20,527 nucleotides of DNA from assembly GCA_947258895.1 (NCBI GenBank), contig CAMYKE010000003.1, positions 1 to 20,527 on the forward strand. The letters run 5' to 3'. Position 1 is the first letter of the stretch. The number at the start of each line of letters is the position of its first letter. Below the pieces are notes generated by a model. The model saw only the letters and a list, made by a program, of their open reading frames with translations. It searched no databases and had not been told where the DNA came from. Made by a program: the position numbers and the translations under genes. Below, one piece after another: positions 1-7,750 of the stretch. The DNA is from an uncultured Pseudomonadales bacterium. GTDB lineage: Bacteria; Pseudomonadota; Gammaproteobacteria; Pseudomonadales; IMCC2047.

Positions 1-60
1 CCTGAACCAGAACCTGAACCTGAACCAGAACCAGAACCTGAACCTGAACCTGAACCACAA
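1..60 (+). repeat. In-frame hexanucleotide CC(T/A)GAA tandem repeat (Pro-Glu)
   Basis: Nine perfect CC[T/A]GAA units and a tenth variant (CCACAA) are seen in frame with the SPOR gene. They encode alternating Pro-Glu and end in Pro-Gln. The array starts at the window edge, so its full length is unknown. Pro-Glu tracts make stiff extended spacers that can cross the periplasm. The only variation between units is the third base of the Pro codon. Confidence 0.9.
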
Positions 61-447
61 ACCGCTGTGACGCCAACGCCGTTGCAGCAGGGTGCGGCTA
101 AACCTGGCCGCAGCGAGCCCGTTGCCGCTGGCCCCGGCGCTGGTGATGAAGGCGATGTAGAGAAGCTCTTGACTGCGCCTGACGATCATTACGTGGTGCA
201 AGTGATCGCTGCGGATTCCGCAGCGGCCGTCTCCGGCTACTTCGAAGCAAATCCAGGATTTGCGGCGGCTTCGCTGAATGTCAGGATCCATAGCCGGGGG
301 CGCGACTGGCATGTTGGGATTGCCGGCCTGTACCCGGATTATGCGGCAGCACACGCCGCCGCACAGGAATTACCCGGGTCATCAGCGCCCTGGATACGCC
401 CCGTCAAGGACCTGAAGCAAGCAATTTTAGCCGCCCGGCAACGCTGA
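1..447 (+). CDS. SPOR-domain protein, DamX-like, C-terminal part (5' end outside window)
   Basis: This partial gene encodes the last 148 residues of a protein in frame with the window start. Residues 1-20 are a Pro-Glu spacer. A low-complexity linker follows. Residues about 61-140 look like a SPOR domain, starting at HYVVQV, containing W-H-V-GIAGLYPDYAAA, and ending in a Pro-Trp-x-(R/K)-Pro motif close to that of E. coli DamX. SPOR domains bind denuded glycan strands at the division septum. In DamX-type proteins they sit in the periplasm, anchored by one N-terminal membrane helix, which would lie upstream of this window. In many gammaproteobacteria such a gene follows aroK-aroB, but that cannot be checked here. 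The SPOR assignment is good; calling it DamX is inference from the C-terminal resemblance. Confidence 0.8.
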   Translation, partial: PEPEPEPEPEPEPEPEPEPQTAVTPTPLQQGAAKPGRSEPVAAGPGAGDEGDVEKLLTAPDDHYVVQVIAADSAAAVSGYFEANPGFAAASLNVRIHSRGRDWHVGIAGLYPDYAAAHAAAQELPGSSAPWIRPVKDLKQAILAARQR

Positions 448-532
448 TGGCGGCCATGATAACTCTCGCTATCTGGCAGGGACTGTGCCGGTTTCGGAAA
501 CCCTGCGGGCAGCAAACCGGTCATTACCTGTT

Positions 533-1519
533 ATGAATTCATCAGCACACCCCTTTGATCGCTTAACCCCCGATTTCCTTATGAGCGCCGTCGAGAGCCA
601 GGACTACTGGTGTGACGGGCGCCAGTTTCCCCTCAATAGCTACGAAAACCGGGTTTACCAGATCGGTATTGAGAGTGCTGAGCCGTTGATCGCCAAATTC
701 TATCGGCCACAGCGCTGGAGCCAGGCACAGATTCTCGAGGAGCATGAATTTTGCTTTGAGCTGGTAGAGCAGGAACTGCCCGTGGTGGCGCCACTGCGCA
801 ATCGAGCCGGGCAGAGCCTGTACGAATACGAGGGTTTTTACTTTGCGCTCTATCCGCGCAAGGGTGGTCGCGCCCCGGAACTGGATAATCCGGACAACCT
901 GTTGATACTGGGACGACTATTGGCGAGAATTCACGCGGTAGGTGCGGTCGGCGAGTTTCGCCAGCGGCCGGCGATCAGCTTCGAGGATTATGGCGAGGCG
1001 AGTGTGCAACTGATTACGGAGCAGTTTATTCCAGACGAGCTGAAGGAAGCCTACATCACGCTCTGTGCTGATCTGTTGCGCCTGATACGCAGTGCGCTGG
1101 ATGAATTTCCGGGGGTGCGCAAACTGCGTACCCACGGTGATTGCCACATTGGTAATATCCTGTGGCGGGACGAGAATCCGCATTTCGTGGATTTCGATGA
1201 TGCCCGCACTGCCCCCGCAATCCAGGATATCTGGATGCTGCTGTGCGGCGATCGGCACAACCAGACCGCTCAGCTGGCCGAGATACTGGATGGTTATGAT
1301 GAGTTCTATTCCTTTGATGCGCGCGAATTAAACCTCATTGAGGCGTACCGCACACTGCGGATGATGCATTACAGCGCCTGGCTGGCTCGGCGCTGGGCTG
1401 ATCCCGCATTTCCCCGGGCGTTTCCCTGGTTTAACACCATGAAATATTGGGGTGAGCATATACTGGAGTTGCGGGAACAATTCTCTGCCTTGCAGGAACC
1501 GCCGCTGCAGGTGGGTTGA
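533..1519 (+). CDS. srkA: Stress response kinase A (SrkA/YihE family)
   Basis: This encodes a 328-residue protein kinase of the aminoglycoside-phosphotransferase fold, the same length as E. coli SrkA. The ATG at 533 is chosen because its product aligns from the first residue (MNSSAHPFDRLTPD against MNNSAFTFQTLHPD, from memory). An in-frame start at 485 would add 16 unrelated residues. Visible motifs are LNSYENRVYQ (34-43), the ATP-site lysine in AKFYRPQRW (K55), the catalytic loop HGDCHIGNILW (201-211, with D203 and N208), the metal-binding FVDFDDA (from 218), and the family end motif LQEPPLQ. SrkA is a cytosolic Ser/Thr kinase reported to protect against stress and to counter MazE-MazF-linked death in E. 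coli. In E. coli it neighbours dsbA; here its neighbours are a SPOR gene and phhB. No strong Shine-Dalgarno site is visible. Confidence 0.95.
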   Translation: MNSSAHPFDRLTPDFLMSAVESQDYWCDGRQFPLNSYENRVYQIGIESAEPLIAKFYRPQRWSQAQILEEHEFCFELVEQELPVVAPLRNRAGQSLYEYEGFYFALYPRKGGRAPELDNPDNLLILGRLLARIHAVGAVGEFRQRPAISFEDYGEASVQLITEQFIPDELKEAYITLCADLLRLIRSALDEFPGVRKLRTHGDCHIGNILWRDENPHFVDFDDARTAPAIQDIWMLLCGDRHNQTAQLAEILDGYDEFYSFDARELNLIEAYRTLRMMHYSAWLARRWADPAFPRAFPWFNTMKYWGEHILELREQFSALQEPPLQVG

Positions 1520-1580
1520 GAAACCGGCGAACGTTTAGCGTGCGCCCCGACGGCGTTATTTTTACCAGGAGGATATCAAG

Positions 1581-1934
1581 ATGACACAACTGGCTGAATC
1601 AAAATGTGAGGCGTGCCGCGCTGGTGCGCCGCGCGTGAGCGATGCGGAACTGCCGGCGCTGTTGCGCGAGATACCGGACTGGACTCCCGTCGTGATCGAC
1701 GAAGTCATGCGCCTGGAGCGTAGCTTCAGTTTCCCGGATTTCGTCACTGCTATGGCCTTTACCAATCGCGTCGGTGAACTCGCGGAGGCCCAGGATCATC
1801 ACCCGGCACTGCTTACCGAATGGGGCAAGGTCACCGTTACCTGGTGGACCCACAAGATCAAGGGTCTGCATCGTAACGATTTCATCATGGCCGCAAAGAC
1901 GGACCAGGCCTATCGCGGCTCCGGTGCGACCTGA
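1581..1934 (+). CDS. phhB: 4a-hydroxytetrahydrobiopterin dehydratase (pterin-4a-carbinolamine dehydratase)
   Basis: This 117-residue cytosolic enzyme dehydrates 4a-hydroxytetrahydropterin, recycling the cofactor used by phenylalanine hydroxylase. The family active-site signature is present: QDHHP (H73, H74), then WWTH (H91) and GLHRNDF (D100). The N-terminus carries an extra Cys-x2-Cys (C9, C12), as in many bacterial PhhB proteins. A strong AGGAGG ribosome site lies upstream of the ATG. It begins 62 bases after srkA and could be co-transcribed with it. No phhA (phenylalanine hydroxylase) is present, so its partner is elsewhere or its role is general pterin repair. Confidence 0.93.
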   Translation: MTQLAESKCEACRAGAPRVSDAELPALLREIPDWTPVVIDEVMRLERSFSFPDFVTAMAFTNRVGELAEAQDHHPALLTEWGKVTVTWWTHKIKGLHRNDFIMAAKTDQAYRGSGAT

Positions 1935-2027
1935 CAAGTTAGTACTGTCGCCGCCTCAAATCGGCCGCTACGTTATAAGTCCGCGTGGCTTATCACTTAT
2001 TGTTATTTAAACACTCGGGATTGCGCC

Positions 2028-2056
2028 TCGACCGCACCCGGGAGATGCCTTAGAAT
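2028..2056 (+). promoter_or_regulatory. Putative sigma-70 promoter of the parA-like gene
   Basis: TCGACC (2028-2033) and TAGAAT (2051-2056) match the -35 and -10 boxes at 4 and 5 of 6 positions, with a 17-base spacer. They lie in the 161-base gap before the parA-like gene, giving a leader of roughly 30 bases. Prediction by eye only. Confidence 0.45.
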
Positions 2057-2095
2057 TGCGGGCTTATTTGTCTAAACTCGGGAAGAGAGCTCAAC

Positions 2096-2905
2096 ATGCG
2101 CAGAGTTGTTTTTAATCAGAAGGGCGGCGTTGGCAAGTCAAGTATTACGGCAAACCTGGCCGCCATTAGTGCGAGCCGTGGTATCAGGACCCTGGTAGTC
2201 GACCTGGATACCCAGGCGAACACCACCAAGTACCTGCTGGGCGTCAGTGCAACCGAGCTCGATGGCACCATCGCGGACCTGTTTGAACAGTCGGTCAAGT
2301 TCAATTTGTTTGCCAAGGAGCCTTTTGATTTTGTCCACGAAACGGCTTATCCCAACCTGTTTGTAATGCCCTCCAGCCCGGAGCTCGAGAATCTCGAGTC
2401 CAAACTCGAATCCCGTTACAAGATTTTCAAGTTGCGAGAGGCGCTGGAAAAACTTGAGGAGGACTTCGATGCCATCTACATCGATACCCCCCCTGCGCTG
2501 AACTTCTATACCCGCTCGGCATTGATTGCAGCCCAGCGATGCCTGGTGCCGTTTGATTGTGATGATTTCTCACGACAGGCGCTGTATACACTGATGGCAT
2601 CGCTCCAGGAGATTCGCGAAGACCATAATGACCAGCTCGAAGTGGAGGGCATCGTAGCCAACCAGTTCCAGCCGCGGGCCAGGCTGCCACAACAATTACT
2701 CGATGAATTGCTCGCAGAAAACCTGCCCGTGCTACCCGTCTACCTGTCGGCTTCGGTGAAAATGCGTGAATCGCACCAGCAATCCGCGCCCCTGATCCAC
2801 ATGGCGGCCTCCCACAAGCTGACCGGGCAGTTCGTCGAACTGTTCGACCTGATTTCCGCCAAGCCCAAGGCAAAGCGCAAGAGTGGCAAAGCCAGGACCG
2901 CTTGA
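2096..2905 (+). CDS. ParA/MinD-family P-loop ATPase (orphan)
   Basis: This encodes a 269-residue cytosolic ParA-superfamily ATPase. The deviant Walker A KGGVGKSS (residues 9-16) has the signature Lys9 and catalytic Lys14. VDLDTQAN (35-42) is the switch I/A' motif and YIDTPP (128-133) is Walker B. The N-terminus has no DNA-binding HTH extension, so it is the short form. A basic Lys/Arg-rich tail (about 257-269) could touch DNA or acidic partners. No parB or parS-like site is seen nearby, so a chromosome-partitioning role is not supported; proteins like this can instead position other cargo. GAGAG precedes the ATG. The yqcC-family gene follows after 20 bases, implying one transcript. Confidence 0.88.
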   Translation: MRRVVFNQKGGVGKSSITANLAAISASRGIRTLVVDLDTQANTTKYLLGVSATELDGTIADLFEQSVKFNLFAKEPFDFVHETAYPNLFVMPSSPELENLESKLESRYKIFKLREALEKLEEDFDAIYIDTPPALNFYTRSALIAAQRCLVPFDCDDFSRQALYTLMASLQEIREDHNDQLEVEGIVANQFQPRARLPQQLLDELLAENLPVLPVYLSASVKMRESHQQSAPLIHMAASHKLTGQFVELFDLISAKPKAKRKSGKARTA

Positions 2906-2925
2906 GAAGCGCCTGACGTATCGAT

Positions 2926-3258
2926 TTGGATCCCTACTCGCGGCTTGCGGACATAATCCTCGACCTGGAGGTGGCCCTGCGCGAGCAGCAACTGTGGGAG
3001 GAGGCTACCCCACCTCCTGAAGCGCTGCAAAGCCCGCATCCGTTCTGTATCGACACCCTGACTTTTAACCAATGGCTGCAGTTTATCTTCATCGAGCGGG
3101 TTAAATTGATCATCGAGGAGCAGGCGCCACTTCCCGCCAGCAGTGAAATTGTGCCAATGGCGGAAGAGTGGTTTGCTCAATCCGCCCTCCACGGCAAGAA
3201 AATCATCTACATTCTCAACAGCTTCGACGAGCTTATCGGCCGGCCCGACCCGATATAA
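2926..3258 (+). CDS. YqcC-family protein (DUF446)
   Basis: This encodes a 110-residue protein that resembles E. coli YqcC along its length. Shared points are an N-terminal helix with LREQQLW, then QSPHPFCIDTLTFNQWLQFIFIERV, and a C-terminal helix near LNSFDELI. The start is TTG at 2926. An in-frame stop at 2914 leaves no room for an upstream start, and the second residue aligns with the family N-terminus. The function of YqcC is not established; in E. coli the gene lies beside the tRNA pseudouridine synthase truC. Here it follows the parA-like gene by 20 bases, so the two are probably co-expressed. The TTG start and weak ribosome site suggest low or coupled translation. Confidence 0.85.
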   Translation: MDPYSRLADIILDLEVALREQQLWEEATPPPEALQSPHPFCIDTLTFNQWLQFIFIERVKLIIEEQAPLPASSEIVPMAEEWFAQSALHGKKIIYILNSFDELIGRPDPI

Positions 3259-3398
3259 ATCTATGCAATGGCCGTCCAGCGCCAGAACGAGTATTTTTCG
3301 GCGGTCTGCCAACGTCTCGCCTGAACAAGAATTTTCTGGCGCTCGGGTGCTTTGCAACTAGACTCTATACGTAGATCATTACCCCAGAGTCTTTCAAT

Positions 3399-4631
3399 TT
3401 GGCCGCTGTTATTGCGCCGCGGGCGCTATTATTCCTGGCACCACACCTGACACTGGCTGCGAGTTTCCTCGCCGCTCCCCACTATCAGCCGTTCGCGAAC
3501 GAATACGCGCTGATCCTGAAAGGTATCGCCTGTTTGCTGTTGGCCGTCTCGGCGGTATTGAGCGTCTATTTTAATCGTAGTCGCGTGTTGTTTTCGGCAG
3601 GCATGCTGCTGCTGGTGCTGGTTGCCGGCATTGATGCGCCTCTTGCGGTCGGCGGCGCCGATGCCTCGGCCCTTGCGATCGCCAGTGTGTTGGTCCCCGC
3701 TAACTTTGTATTGATGAGCATGCTGCGCGAACGCGGGATCCTTTCCCTGCAAGCCAATGCTCTTTATGGCGCGCTGGCGCTGCAGGTCGTGGCGATAGTC
3801 GGGCTGAATGCTGCTTTTCCCGCTCTTCTGGATCAAATACTGGCCGTCCGAATTCCCTGGTGGCCTGCGTATCTGGCCACCGATATGCCGCACCTCGTAC
3901 TGGCAATGACCAGCCTGGCGGCGATGGTAATGCTGTTGCGGGCGCTGTGGACCCGCCACCCGATCGACAGTGCCCTGCTGGCATTGCTGGGTACTTTCGT
4001 TATGGTCTCAAACGGTCATTTCAGTGACCTGCAAGGTTCGCTGTTATATGCCCTTGTCGGCCTCGCACTGCTGCTGGCGGTGATCCAGGATTTCTATGAT
4101 ATGGCCTATCGTGACGAACTGACCGGGCTCGGCGGGCGCCGGGCGCTGAACGAGTTCCTGCTCAGGCTGGGCCGGAACTACAGCATCGCAATGATCGATG
4201 TTGATCACTTCAAAAGGTTCAACGACCGCTACGGCCACGATACCGGGGACCAGGTGTTGCGCATGGTCGGGGCGCAACTGGCGCGTGCGAGCGGCGGTGG
4301 CAAGGCGTTTCGCTATGGTGGTGAGGAGTTTACCCTGGTGTTTCCGCGCCGGGCACCGGCGGAGGTAAAACCGCATCTGGAGGCGTTGCGCGAGCGCATT
4401 GCGAGTTACCCCCTGGCGCTGCGCGGAAAAACACGTTCCCGGTGCAGCAAGGAGGGCCGCAAGCGGCGGCGCGGCAAGCTCAGCGCAGGTACGACGGTTG
4501 GCGTTACCGTGAGCATCGGATTGGCCCAGCGGAAGCCGGAGATCAAGTTCGCAGATGACGTTATCAGGGCCGCTGATCGGGCTCTTTACAAGGCCAAGCG
4601 GGGTGGGCGTAATCGACTCTGTATGGGTTGA
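3399..4631 (+). CDS. Membrane diguanylate cyclase (GGDEF domain, GGEEF active site)
   Basis: This encodes about 410 residues. Positions 1-230 hold several hydrophobic segments (about seven or eight membrane helices) as a sensor. A GGDEF domain starts at DELTGL (239-244) and contains IDVDHFKRFND (266-276) and the active site RYGGEEF (305-311). It should make cyclic di-GMP from two GTP at the inner membrane. The usual RxxD product-inhibition site, five residues before GGEEF, is replaced by a Ser-Gly-Gly-Gly stretch. A very basic insert (342-362, rich in K and R) sits between GGEEF and the final VSIGLA strand. The start is taken as TTG at 3399, since an in-frame stop lies at 3372 and no ATG or GTG fits. 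No clear Shine-Dalgarno site is visible, so the exact start is uncertain. No partner gene identifies its signal. Confidence 0.9.
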   Translation: MAAVIAPRALLFLAPHLTLAASFLAAPHYQPFANEYALILKGIACLLLAVSAVLSVYFNRSRVLFSAGMLLLVLVAGIDAPLAVGGADASALAIASVLVPANFVLMSMLRERGILSLQANALYGALALQVVAIVGLNAAFPALLDQILAVRIPWWPAYLATDMPHLVLAMTSLAAMVMLLRALWTRHPIDSALLALLGTFVMVSNGHFSDLQGSLLYALVGLALLLAVIQDFYDMAYRDELTGLGGRRALNEFLLRLGRNYSIAMIDVDHFKRFNDRYGHDTGDQVLRMVGAQLARASGGGKAFRYGGEEFTLVFPRRAPAEVKPHLEALRERIASYPLALRGKTRSRCSKEGRKRRRGKLSAGTTVGVTVSIGLAQRKPEIKFADDVIRAADRALYKAKRGGRNRLCMG

Positions 4632-4641
4632 GGTATTTGGC

Positions 4642-4670
4642 TTAGCACAATTACGGCGAGCGACTATACT
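4642..4670 (+). promoter_or_regulatory. Putative sigma-70 promoter of pilU
   Basis: TTAGCA (4642-4647) and TATACT (4665-4670) are separated by 17 bases and match the -35 and -10 consensus at 4 and 5 of 6 positions. They lie in the gap after the cyclase gene, about 63 bases before the pilU ATG. Prediction by eye. Confidence 0.5.
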
Positions 4671-4732
4671 CAAAATTATCCCCTCGAATACGAACACCTC
4701 TGATCAATAATCAAGCTGGAAAAGGAAGTGAA

Positions 4733-6040
4733 ATGAGCGAAATTCAAAATTACCTGCGTACCCTGGTTGAACGGGAAGGATCGGACTTGTACTTGAGCAC
4801 CGCTGCGCCTCCCAGTATCAAGGCTCATGGTGAAATGGTGCCGATTGACCCCAATCCACTGCCGACCGGGAGAATCAAGCAACTCGCCTATGAAATCATG
4901 AACGAAGAGCAGATTGCCGAGTTTGAATCGAAGCCGGAGATGAACCTGGCAATTTCTGAGTCCGGGCTGGGCCGGTTTCGCGTCAATATATTCAAGCAGC
5001 GCAACGAAGTGTCCATGGTGATTCGCTCGATCGTTACGGATATTCCTAACTTCAGCAAGCTGGGTTTACCGCCGGTGCTGCCGAAACTGATGATGCAGAA
5101 ACGCGGCTTGATTTTGTTCGTAGGTGCCACGGGTTCGGGTAAATCGACCTCCCTCGCGTCGCTGCTGGACTACCGTAACAGCAATAGTGCCGGACATATT
5201 ATTACCATCGAGGATCCGGTCGAATTCGTACATTCCCACAAGAAAAGCATTATCAACCAGCGCGAAGTCGGAGTAGACACGGACTCCTATGAAGATGCGT
5301 TGAAGAATACCCTGCGCCAGGCTCCGGATGTAATTCTTATTGGCGAGATTCGTAGCGAGGATACCATGGAGCATGCCATCGCCTTCGCGGAAACCGGCCA
5401 CCTGTGTTTGTCGACGCTGCACGCCAACAGCGCCAACCAGGCCCTGGACCGCATTATCAACTTCTTCCCCGAAGAGCGTCATGCCCAGTTGTTCCTAGAT
5501 TTGTCCCTTAACCTGCGGGCGATTATATCGCAGCGTCTGATTCCCACCATCGACGGCGGGCGCACCGTTGCAATCGAGGTGCTAATCGGTACGCCACGGG
5601 TGCGCGACCTGATCAAGAAGGGCGAAGTGGAGGCGGTCAAGGAGGTCATGGAAAAGTCCAGGGAGCAGGGCATGCAGACCTTCGACCAGGCGCTATTTGA
5701 CCTCTACCAGGCCGGCAAAATCACGTTGGAGGAGGCATTGCGCAATGCTGACTCGCCGAACAATGTGCGCCTGAAAGTCACGCTCAGCGAAAAAAATTCA
5801 ACGGAGGGTAGCACCAAGCCCACCCCAATCGACGTTGCCAGTGCGCAAAAGGAAGCGGTGGCACGCATGGAGGACGAGATGGGCAAATCCAAATCCGTCA
5901 AGGATGACCTGCGCGCCCTCAAGCAGCAGACCAAACAGGTACTCGATAACAAGCCCAAGGTCGAGGAAGCGAAAAAGGACGGCACCTCCGGAAGCGCCGG
6001 ATTCTCCCTCGAAATCCTCGACGACAACGACGACGAGTAA
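4733..6040 (+). CDS. pilU: Type IV pilus retraction ATPase PilU
   Basis: This encodes a 435-residue hexameric ATPase of the PilT/PilU branch of secretion ATPases, acting at the cytosolic base of type IV pili to assist retraction in twitching motility. Motifs in order: N-terminal GSDLYLS, Walker A GATGSGKST (131-139), Asp box ITIEDPVEF (157-165), Walker B VILIGEIRS (200-208) and His box LSTLHANSA (226-234). TDSYEDALKNTLRQAPDVI and MQTFDQALFDLY are typical of PilU rather than PilT. The conserved part ends near residue 350. About 85 further residues are charged and low-complexity (Lys-rich helices, then an acidic end, ILDDNDDE). GGAAG precedes the ATG, which lies in its own transcription unit. 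No pilT is adjacent, unlike the pilT-pilU pair of Pseudomonas. Confidence 0.93.
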   Translation: MSEIQNYLRTLVEREGSDLYLSTAAPPSIKAHGEMVPIDPNPLPTGRIKQLAYEIMNEEQIAEFESKPEMNLAISESGLGRFRVNIFKQRNEVSMVIRSIVTDIPNFSKLGLPPVLPKLMMQKRGLILFVGATGSGKSTSLASLLDYRNSNSAGHIITIEDPVEFVHSHKKSIINQREVGVDTDSYEDALKNTLRQAPDVILIGEIRSEDTMEHAIAFAETGHLCLSTLHANSANQALDRIINFFPEERHAQLFLDLSLNLRAIISQRLIPTIDGGRTVAIEVLIGTPRVRDLIKKGEVEAVKEVMEKSREQGMQTFDQALFDLYQAGKITLEEALRNADSPNNVRLKVTLSEKNSTEGSTKPTPIDVASAQKEAVARMEDEMGKSKSVKDDLRALKQQTKQVLDNKPKVEEAKKDGTSGSAGFSLEILDDNDDE

Positions 6041-6146
6041 TCTCCCGGGTGCTCCTGCCTGCACATCGTGGGCAGGAATCCCCGTTCATTCCCCTCCACC
6101 CACCATTCCCCGGAGTATTCGCGCGGCAAATAACCCGTCGTCGGAG

Positions 6147-6167
6147 CGAAATCTCATCCAGATTTCG
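6147..6167. repeat. Perfect 8-bp inverted repeat, operator-like, upstream of sbcB
   Basis: CGAAATCT (6147-6154) and AGATTTCG (6160-6167) form a perfect palindrome with a 5-base centre. The sequence TATAGAAT (6168-6175), a -10-like box, follows directly. A dimeric regulator binding here would overlap the -10/-35 spacer. The rest of the 247-base gap between pilU and sbcB shows no gene I can support. Confidence 0.5.
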
Positions 6168-6287
6168 TATAGAATGGCGGCAAAGCCGATCGGTCACCTA
6201 ATCGCATAGCCACCACGGCGTGACCTGCCGCCAGCGTTGATGATTGAACACGATGAATTCACACACAGCAGCTGCTCAGGGCCGATA

Positions 6288-7750
6288 ATGTCATTTTACT
6301 GGTACGATTTTGAGACGTTCGGCGCCGATCCCTTTCGTGACCGACCCTGTCAATTCTTCGAACTCTGGATCGAGTTCTTCCTTCGGGGCGTGCAAGTGGC
6401 GGCGCAAGGCACGATCAGCAAAGTCGTAGCTATCCGAGAGCTGGAACACGACTTCAAGATGCAGCTGGCAGACTGCCGCAGCCCGAAGCCTGCCTGGTTA
6501 CCGGCATTACACCGCAGCTGGCCGCCGCTAACGGCGTAGTCGAGGCGGAGTTTATCCGGCAGATTCACCGGGAATTCAGCCAGCCGGGCAGTTGCGTGCT
6601 GGGTTACAACAATCTGCGTTTCGATGACGAAGTGACCCGCAATTGCCTGTATCGGAATTTCTACGATCCGTATGCCCGCGAATGGCAACAGGGCAATTCG
6701 CGCTGGGACCTGATCGACCTGGTGCGACTGGCACGTGCCGTGCGACCCGAGGGTATCAACTGGCCGGACCGCGAGGATGGCACGCCGAGCTTCAAGCTGG
6801 AGCATTTGACGGCCGCCAACGGCATCGAACATAGCGGAGCACATGACGCCCTGGCCGACGTGAGGGCAACCATAGCGATTGCCCGGCTACTGAAAAATCG
6901 GCAACCACGATTATATGAGTATGCCTTCGAGCATCGCACCAAACCGGTGGTTGAACGCGACCTGGGTCTCGGTTCCTGGCGGCCGCTGCTGCACATATCC
7001 GCGATGTATCCGGCACAACAAGGGTGTGCTGCGGTGGTGGTGCCCCTCGCGCGGGATTCGCTCAACAAGAATGCGGTTTATGTGTACGACCTGAGCGTCG
7101 ATCCGGCGCCACTCCTGGAATTGCCTGCCGCTGCCATCCGCGAGCGCATTTTTACACGCACCGAGGATTTACCCGACGGCGTGGCGCGTATTCCACTCAA
7201 GGCGGTGCATATAAACAAGTGCCCGGTGCTGGTGCCGGTCAAGGTGGTAAACGATGAGATTGCAACGCGGCTGCAACTCGATATGACCGCCTGCGCCGAG
7301 CATCTTCGCGCGCTGCAGGCGGCGGGTCAGCTCACAGTAAAAATTCAGGCAGTGTTTGCGCCGGCGCAATTTGCCCCCGCCACGGACCCCGATCTGATGC
7401 TATACAGCGGTGGCTTTTTCAGCACCGCGGACCGGCGCCTGATGGACCAGGTCAGGGAGGTCGCGCCGGACCAATTAGCGGCGCGAAGCTGGCCGTTCAC
7501 CGATAAGCGCCTGGAGGAAATGCTGTTCCGCTATCGCGCTCGGAATTACCCGGTAACCCTGTCAACCCCGGAGCATGCACGCTGGGAGGAATACCGTCGT
7601 ATGCGCCTCGAATCACCGGATGGGGGAGGCAGCATCACCCTCGATGAATTTCGCCTGCAGCTGGCAACCCTGCGTGATGCGCACAGGAGCGCGCCGGATA
7701 ACCTGCAGGTTCTCGAGCAACTCGAGGAGTACGCTGCTGCTTTGCTATAG
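6288..7750 (+). pseudogene. sbcB: Exodeoxyribonuclease I (SbcB), disrupted in its N-terminal part
   Basis: SbcB is the 3'-5' single-strand DNA exonuclease of the DnaQ/DEDDh fold, acting in repair and recombination. The start (6288-6356) encodes MSFYWYDFETFGADPF and CQF, with the D-x-E metal motif intact. From about 6473 another frame (-1 relative to the first) resumes perfect family sequence: LPQPEACLVTGITPQ, LGYNNLRFDDEVTR, YRNFYDP, SRWDL, GIEHSGAHDALADV (catalytic His and Asp) and the C-terminal FRYRARNYP, ending at 7750. Between them, 6357-6472 (116 bases) does not read as the expected roughly 26 residues (78 bases) in any frame. Frame 0 stops at 6540, and the downstream frame has no ATG, GTG or TTG before the GTG at 6596. 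So no single reading frame gives a complete enzyme. Either this is a real lesion or a read/assembly error. The 3' end overlaps the convergent peptidase gene by six bases. Confidence 0.85.

Noticed and set aside
1530..1567. Possible terminator between srkA and phhB (CGCC-CCGAC-GGCG then TTATTTTT)
   Set aside because: The stem has only four pairs and lies directly before the phhB ribosome site; too weak to call.
2427..2873. Long open frame on the minus strand inside the parA-like gene
   Set aside because: It is fully antisense to a well-supported ATPase gene, has Arg/Trp-rich shadow composition and no ribosome site.
3352..3378. Possible promoter ahead of the cyclase gene (TTGCAA with TATACG)
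   Set aside because: The two boxes are far too close together for a sigma-70 promoter.
6056..6082. Hairpin CCTGCC/GGCAGG after pilU as a terminator
   Set aside because: There is no T-run after the stem and the loop is long; it could be chance in GC-rich DNA.
6390..6480. Programmed ribosomal frameshift as an explanation for split sbcB
   Set aside because: No slippery heptamer or typical stimulator is seen, and the intervening 116 bases do not encode the missing family segment in any frame.
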